This document shows, piece after piece, positions 6,133-7,873 of a stretch of DNA of 7,873 nt. This DNA comes from Microcaldota archaeon (GTDB lineage: Archaea > Micrarchaeota > Micrarchaeia > Anstonellales > Bilamarchaeaceae), in contig JACPAS010000015.1 in NCBI GenBank assembly GCA_016180665.1, forward strand, positions 1 through 7,873, given 5' to 3'. The position numbers and the translations under genes were made by a program. Under the pieces are notes generated by a model. The model ran no database searches. It saw only the letters and a program-made list of their open reading frames with translations, and was not told the origin of the DNA. How positions within the stretch are numbered: position 1 is the stretch's first letter; the number at the start of each line of letters is the position of its first letter.

Positions 6133-6586
6133 AGTCTATCCCACATAAATTGAAAGAATTTTTTATATCCTTCAGCCAAAGCCCTGCTTTTCATAACGAA
6201 TTGGACTGGTTCCTCGGCTAGTTGGCCTGGTCTAGTTCCGATGAATGAGACTACGCGATCACCAAATATATCAACTGAAGTTGGACTAGAGTAATTTTTA
6301 GGGAGAAATTTGTAAGGCCCACCAACCAGGTTTAGAATTTCTGGTTTTTGTTCTTTTACTTCATAGTCAAATATGTGCATGAATTGGATTCCTTTTCTTT
6401 TTCTTTCCTGCTCAAATTTAATTAGGAAATGTTTTAACCTTGGATCCAGCCAAAGAGCTTTGGCTCCAATGAAATAGACTGTTTCTCCTACTTCTAAAAT
6501 ATCATTTAAATATTGCTTTACTCCGTTTATTCCCTTGTAGATGTAGGCGGACTCCTGTTCTTCGTAGTTGGAAAAGCGTTTTTCTA
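6129..6586 (-). pseudogene. TrmB-family transcriptional regulator, 3' fragment disrupted by an IS630 element
   Basis: The minus strand reads an open frame of about 151 codons with no proper start: EKRFSNYEEQESAYIYKG, then VKQYLNDILEVGETVYFIGAK, a segment with WLDPRLKHF and KFEQERKRKGIQF, and finally EGYKKFFQFMWDRL and TAG. This matches the C-terminal effector/PLD-like domain of archaeal TrmB-type sugar-responsive regulators: a Y-x-G-x-x-G-hhx-hhxxhL element, the 'G-E-T-hY-hI-G-A' strand, and the final 'EGY-x-x-hF-x-hhW' helix. TrmB proteins are about 240-270 residues, so the N-terminal winged helix-turn-helix and part of the coiled coil are missing. The frame runs into the insertion sequence at about 6585-6587. 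An internal ATG at 6378-6380 would give only 83 residues and is unlikely to be the native start. The DNA-binding part is expected beyond position 7873. As it stands the gene should be inactive as a regulator. Confidence 0.78.
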
Positions 6587-6623
6587 TACCATTCCAACTA
6601 AATCGCGCATGTTAATTTGACTT
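6584..6623 (+). repeat. Terminal inverted repeat, low-coordinate end of the IS
   Basis: Read inward, this 40-base end matches the other end (read inward from 7873) at 24 of 40 positions without gaps. The match includes the outermost eight bases (CTATACCA) and an inner TTAAT block. It overlaps the last codons and stop of the transposase. Confidence 0.55.
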
Positions 6624-7134
6624 CGTCGAAAGTAATCGCACTGAAAAAACATTTTATCGCGTTTTCGAGTTCCTCCAAACTCCTGAAAAACGCATTATGG
6701 CAGACTGCTTTTTTCATTACCTGCCATAATCTTTCTATTGGATTCAGGTCAGGAGAATAAGGAGGAACAAAAAGAAAGAAGAAGTTTTTATTCTGCTCAA
6801 GAAACTTCTGTACTTTCTTTGTGAAATGACTTCTACAGTTATCAAGGCAGATAATAATATTTTTACCAGGAAATCTATTTTTCAGTTCATTCAGATGCCC
6901 TATAAATCCCATTTGATTTATGGTTTCCCAGAATGAAGTAATGTGTTCCCCAGTTAGAGGATTAACACTACCAAAAACAACTCTCTTCTCATGATTATCA
7001 TATGAAGGAATTTCTTTTCTCTGTCCTTTCTTACTCCAGCATCTGGTAAGGCTTGGGTGCATTTTAACTATTGCCTCATCTTCAAAAATAATTAATGTGT
7101 CTCCTAAGTTTCTAAGGTGAAAACTCAGTTTTTT
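6598..7134 (-). CDS. IS630 transposase, 3' frame (DDE catalytic domain)
   Basis: This is the catalytic half of the transposase, 178 codons open from the A run to TAG 6598-6600. It starts KKLSFHLRNLGDTL and then carries the complete RNase H-like triad: the first Asp in IIFEDEA, the second in IICLDNCRSH, and Glu in PDLNPIERLW, with 35 residues between the last two. VPPYSPDLNPIERLW and the R-x-W-x-x-K-G strand are standard DDE_3/IS630 features. There is no start codon before the first catalytic Asp. The first ATG (7060-7062) lies after it and would give a 154-residue protein lacking that residue. The domain is therefore useful only if reached by a -1 frameshift from the upstream frame. The final codons lie inside the terminal inverted repeat. 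Residues are intact, so the element could be active if frameshifting occurs. Confidence 0.85.
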   Translation of the reverse strand, partial: KKLSFHLRNLGDTLIIFEDEAIVKMHPSLTRCWSKKGQRKEIPSYDNHEKRVVFGSVNPLTGEHITSFWETINQMGFIGHLNELKNRFPGKNIIICLDNCRSHFTKKVQKFLEQNKNFFFLFVPPYSPDLNPIERLWQVMKKAVCHNAFFRSLEELENAIKCFFSAITFDEVKLTCAI

Positions 7135-7766
7135 TTAAATGCACCTCTAAGTTTTTCATCTGCCTTCATCATTTTATGCTTAGGAACAGTATAGGTTATG
7201 CCATTTCTTCTTAGTAAAACTCTTATCCATTCAGATGATAATTCTTCATTATATTTTTCAGAAAACCATTTTCCCAATAATTTACAAGTCCAGTTGCTAT
7301 AAGGTAAACCAACCTCTCTTGGAATTTTATCTGCAGTTTCTATAAGGTCAGATATCTGTTCTTCTGTAATTCTTTTTGGCCTTCCACCTGATGATTTTCT
7401 CTTTAATATTTCTAACCTTTTTTTATTGAAGTCACTGATTATTTTTAGTATTTTTGCATACTCTTTCTGTAATTTTCCTGATATTATTTTAGCATTTTTC
7501 CCTTCAGATGAGAGGAGAATTATCTTTGCTCTATCTCTTATAAAGGCACTTTCATTTCTTTTTGCCTGCCTTAGTTCATGCTTCTCTCCTTGAGTTAAAT
7601 CACTTACAAAGATAGACGGTTTTCTTCCAACATTTTTCTTACTATTTAAAGGTGAAACAGGACCCAGGTACCTTTTCCTGTGTTTGACCTGTTTACCTAC
7701 TCTGAAATTCTTAACTTCATATTTATAGAATTTTCCCTTAATTTTGTAGATTTCTATATGAGACAT
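7125..7766 (-). CDS. IS630 transposase, 5' frame (DNA-binding part)
   Basis: This 213-residue frame encodes the DNA-binding half of an IS630-type transposase. Residues 1-36 (IKGKFYKYEVKNFRVGKQ...KRYLGPV) form a small basic module ending in YLG. It resembles the N-termini of other archaeal transposases of IS4/IS1634 type rather than standard IS630 proteins. Residues of about 61-122 form the first helix-turn-helix (RDRAKIILLSSEGKNAKIIS...). GRPKRITEEQ (128-137) is the usual linker motif before the second helix-turn-helix (to about 187), followed by RVLLRRNGITY. The frame ends AFKKN and TGA at an A8 run. A -1 slip there joins it to the catalytic frame, giving a protein of about 389 residues, a normal family length. 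Without the slip only a DNA-binding fragment is made, which in other IS elements can act as a transposition repressor. Confidence 0.85.
   Translation of the reverse strand: MSHIEIYKIKGKFYKYEVKNFRVGKQVKHRKRYLGPVSPLNSKKNVGRKPSIFVSDLTQGEKHELRQAKRNESAFIRDRAKIILLSSEGKNAKIISGKLQKEYAKILKIISDFNKKRLEILKRKSSGGRPKRITEEQISDLIETADKIPREVGLPYSNWTCKLLGKWFSEKYNEELSSEWIRVLLRRNGITYTVPKHKMMKADEKLRGAFKKN
7128..7134 (-). other. Candidate programmed -1 frameshift site (A-AAA-AAC)
   Basis: In the first transposase frame the heptamer is phased A-AAA-AAC, the X-XXY-YYZ form of a -1 slippery site, within an A8 run (7129-7136). The two frames can be joined only here: the downstream frame has a TAA at 7135-7137 and the upstream frame has TGA at 7125-7127. 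About ten bases later there is a weak hairpin, CCTTAG-AAA-CTTAGG (one T-T mismatch). A homopolymer indel or sequencing error is the alternative. Confidence 0.65.
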
Positions 7767-7793
7767 TTGATCACATATAGTTAAGGGCTACAC

Positions 7794-7803
7794 AATTTAT
7801 AAA
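7794..7803 (-). promoter_or_regulatory. Possible transposase TATA box
   Basis: TTTATAAATT on the minus strand is centred about 32 bases before ATG 7766, so transcription would start roughly six bases ahead of the ATG. It would be an internal promoter carried by the element. GTGATC just before the ATG is a weak SD-like match at short spacing. Confidence 0.4.
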
Positions 7804-7833
7804 TCTATCGAATAAAAATCGAAAAAGTAGCCA

Positions 7834-7873
7834 TTATAATATTAATTACCGAGTATTAATTGTTTTGGTATAG
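7834..7873 (-). repeat. Terminal inverted repeat, high-coordinate end of the IS
   Basis: This is the partner of the repeat at 6584-6623. The stretch 7767-7873 has stops in every minus-strand frame and carries only this repeat and the presumed transposase promoter. The window ends here, so the flanking sequence beyond the TA cannot be inspected. Confidence 0.5.

Larger units (their letters stand above)
6587..7870 (-). mobile_element. IS630/Tc1-mariner family insertion sequence (about 1.28 kb)
   Basis: The element holds one transposase read in two frames and is bounded by imperfect inverted repeats flanked by TA, the target dinucleotide of this family. The low end reads CTATACCA from 6584 and the high end reads CTATACCA backwards from 7873, so TA dinucleotides (6585-6586 and 7871-7872) would be the target duplication. 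These ends are preferred because the TrmB reading frame stops exactly at the low end and no TrmB sequence appears before the window ends. The window stops one base after the proposed high-end TA, which may reflect a contig break at a repeat. The size fits the family (about 1.0-1.4 kb). Exact ends are moderately sure. Confidence 0.75.

Noticed and set aside
7092..7117. Hairpin CCTTAG-AAA-CTTAGG downstream of the frameshift site
   Set aside because: Six pairs at most with a T-T mismatch and a 3-base loop; too weak to call a frameshift stimulator without folding or comparative support.
6599..7799. Alternative IS boundaries at TA 6599-6600 and TA 7798-7799, with subterminal ends AATCGCGCA and AATTGTGTA
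   Set aside because: The ends look alike (differences are C/T transitions) and are TA-flanked, but joining them does not restore the TrmB frame: an in-frame TAG and non-coding DNA follow on the upstream side. The outer CTATACCA ends explain the TrmB break better.
1..7873. Search for CRISPR arrays, tRNA or rRNA genes, and a defence or toxin system
   Set aside because: No regularly spaced repeats, tRNA-like cloverleaf or rRNA segments were seen, and no gene resembles a known nuclease, toxin or defence effector.

Overview
This AT-rich window most likely comes from an archaeon, plausibly a DPANN lineage (Woesearchaeota/Pacearchaeota-like). The evidence is a complete Dph2 (diphthamide synthesis, archaeal/eukaryotic only), a TrmB-family regulator fragment, archaeal Shine-Dalgarno cores (GGTGA, GAGGTG), TATA-like boxes centred about 26-27 nt upstream of start codons (leaderless genes), and a small secreted Cys-rich protein with a thrombospondin-like motif. 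The lineage is inferred; no rRNA is present.

Layout. Positions 1-4145 hold a minus-strand series read from high to low coordinates: a CxxCxxxCC (YkgJ-like) metal-binding protein, phosphoenolpyruvate synthase (ppsA), a 31-codon mini-ORF that duplicates the start of dph2, dph2 itself (TTG start), and the first 41 codons of purC, cut by the window edge. Positions 4197-5242 hold a plus-strand pair: a secreted Cys-rich protein and, overlapping it by ATGA, an 81-residue lipoprotein. The 51 bp between the two divergent blocks carries one nearly symmetric TATA box placed to drive both as leaderless transcripts. A class I SAM methyltransferase follows (5305-6132). It converges on the 3' remnant of a TrmB-like gene, and both stop codons lie in one CTAG. 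That remnant is broken by an IS630/Tc1-type insertion sequence filling the rest of the window (about 6587-7870). The missing TrmB N-terminal half is expected just beyond position 7873.

Functions. PpsA makes PEP from pyruvate (gluconeogenesis), Dph2 starts diphthamide formation on elongation factor 2, and PurC acts in purine synthesis. These are housekeeping genes. The secreted protein plus lipoprotein pair is the least characterised part and looks like a small cell-surface module.

Most notable: (1) the duplicated, frameshifted dph2 start, whose first copy sits exactly where a leaderless start should be while the second uses a Shine-Dalgarno site, a TTG codon and a TTGA overlap; (2) the transposase, split into two frames that overlap only at an A-AAA-AAC slippery heptamer, implying a -1 frameshift; (3) the single symmetric TATA box between two leaderless divergent genes; (4) the IS-disrupted TrmB regulator.
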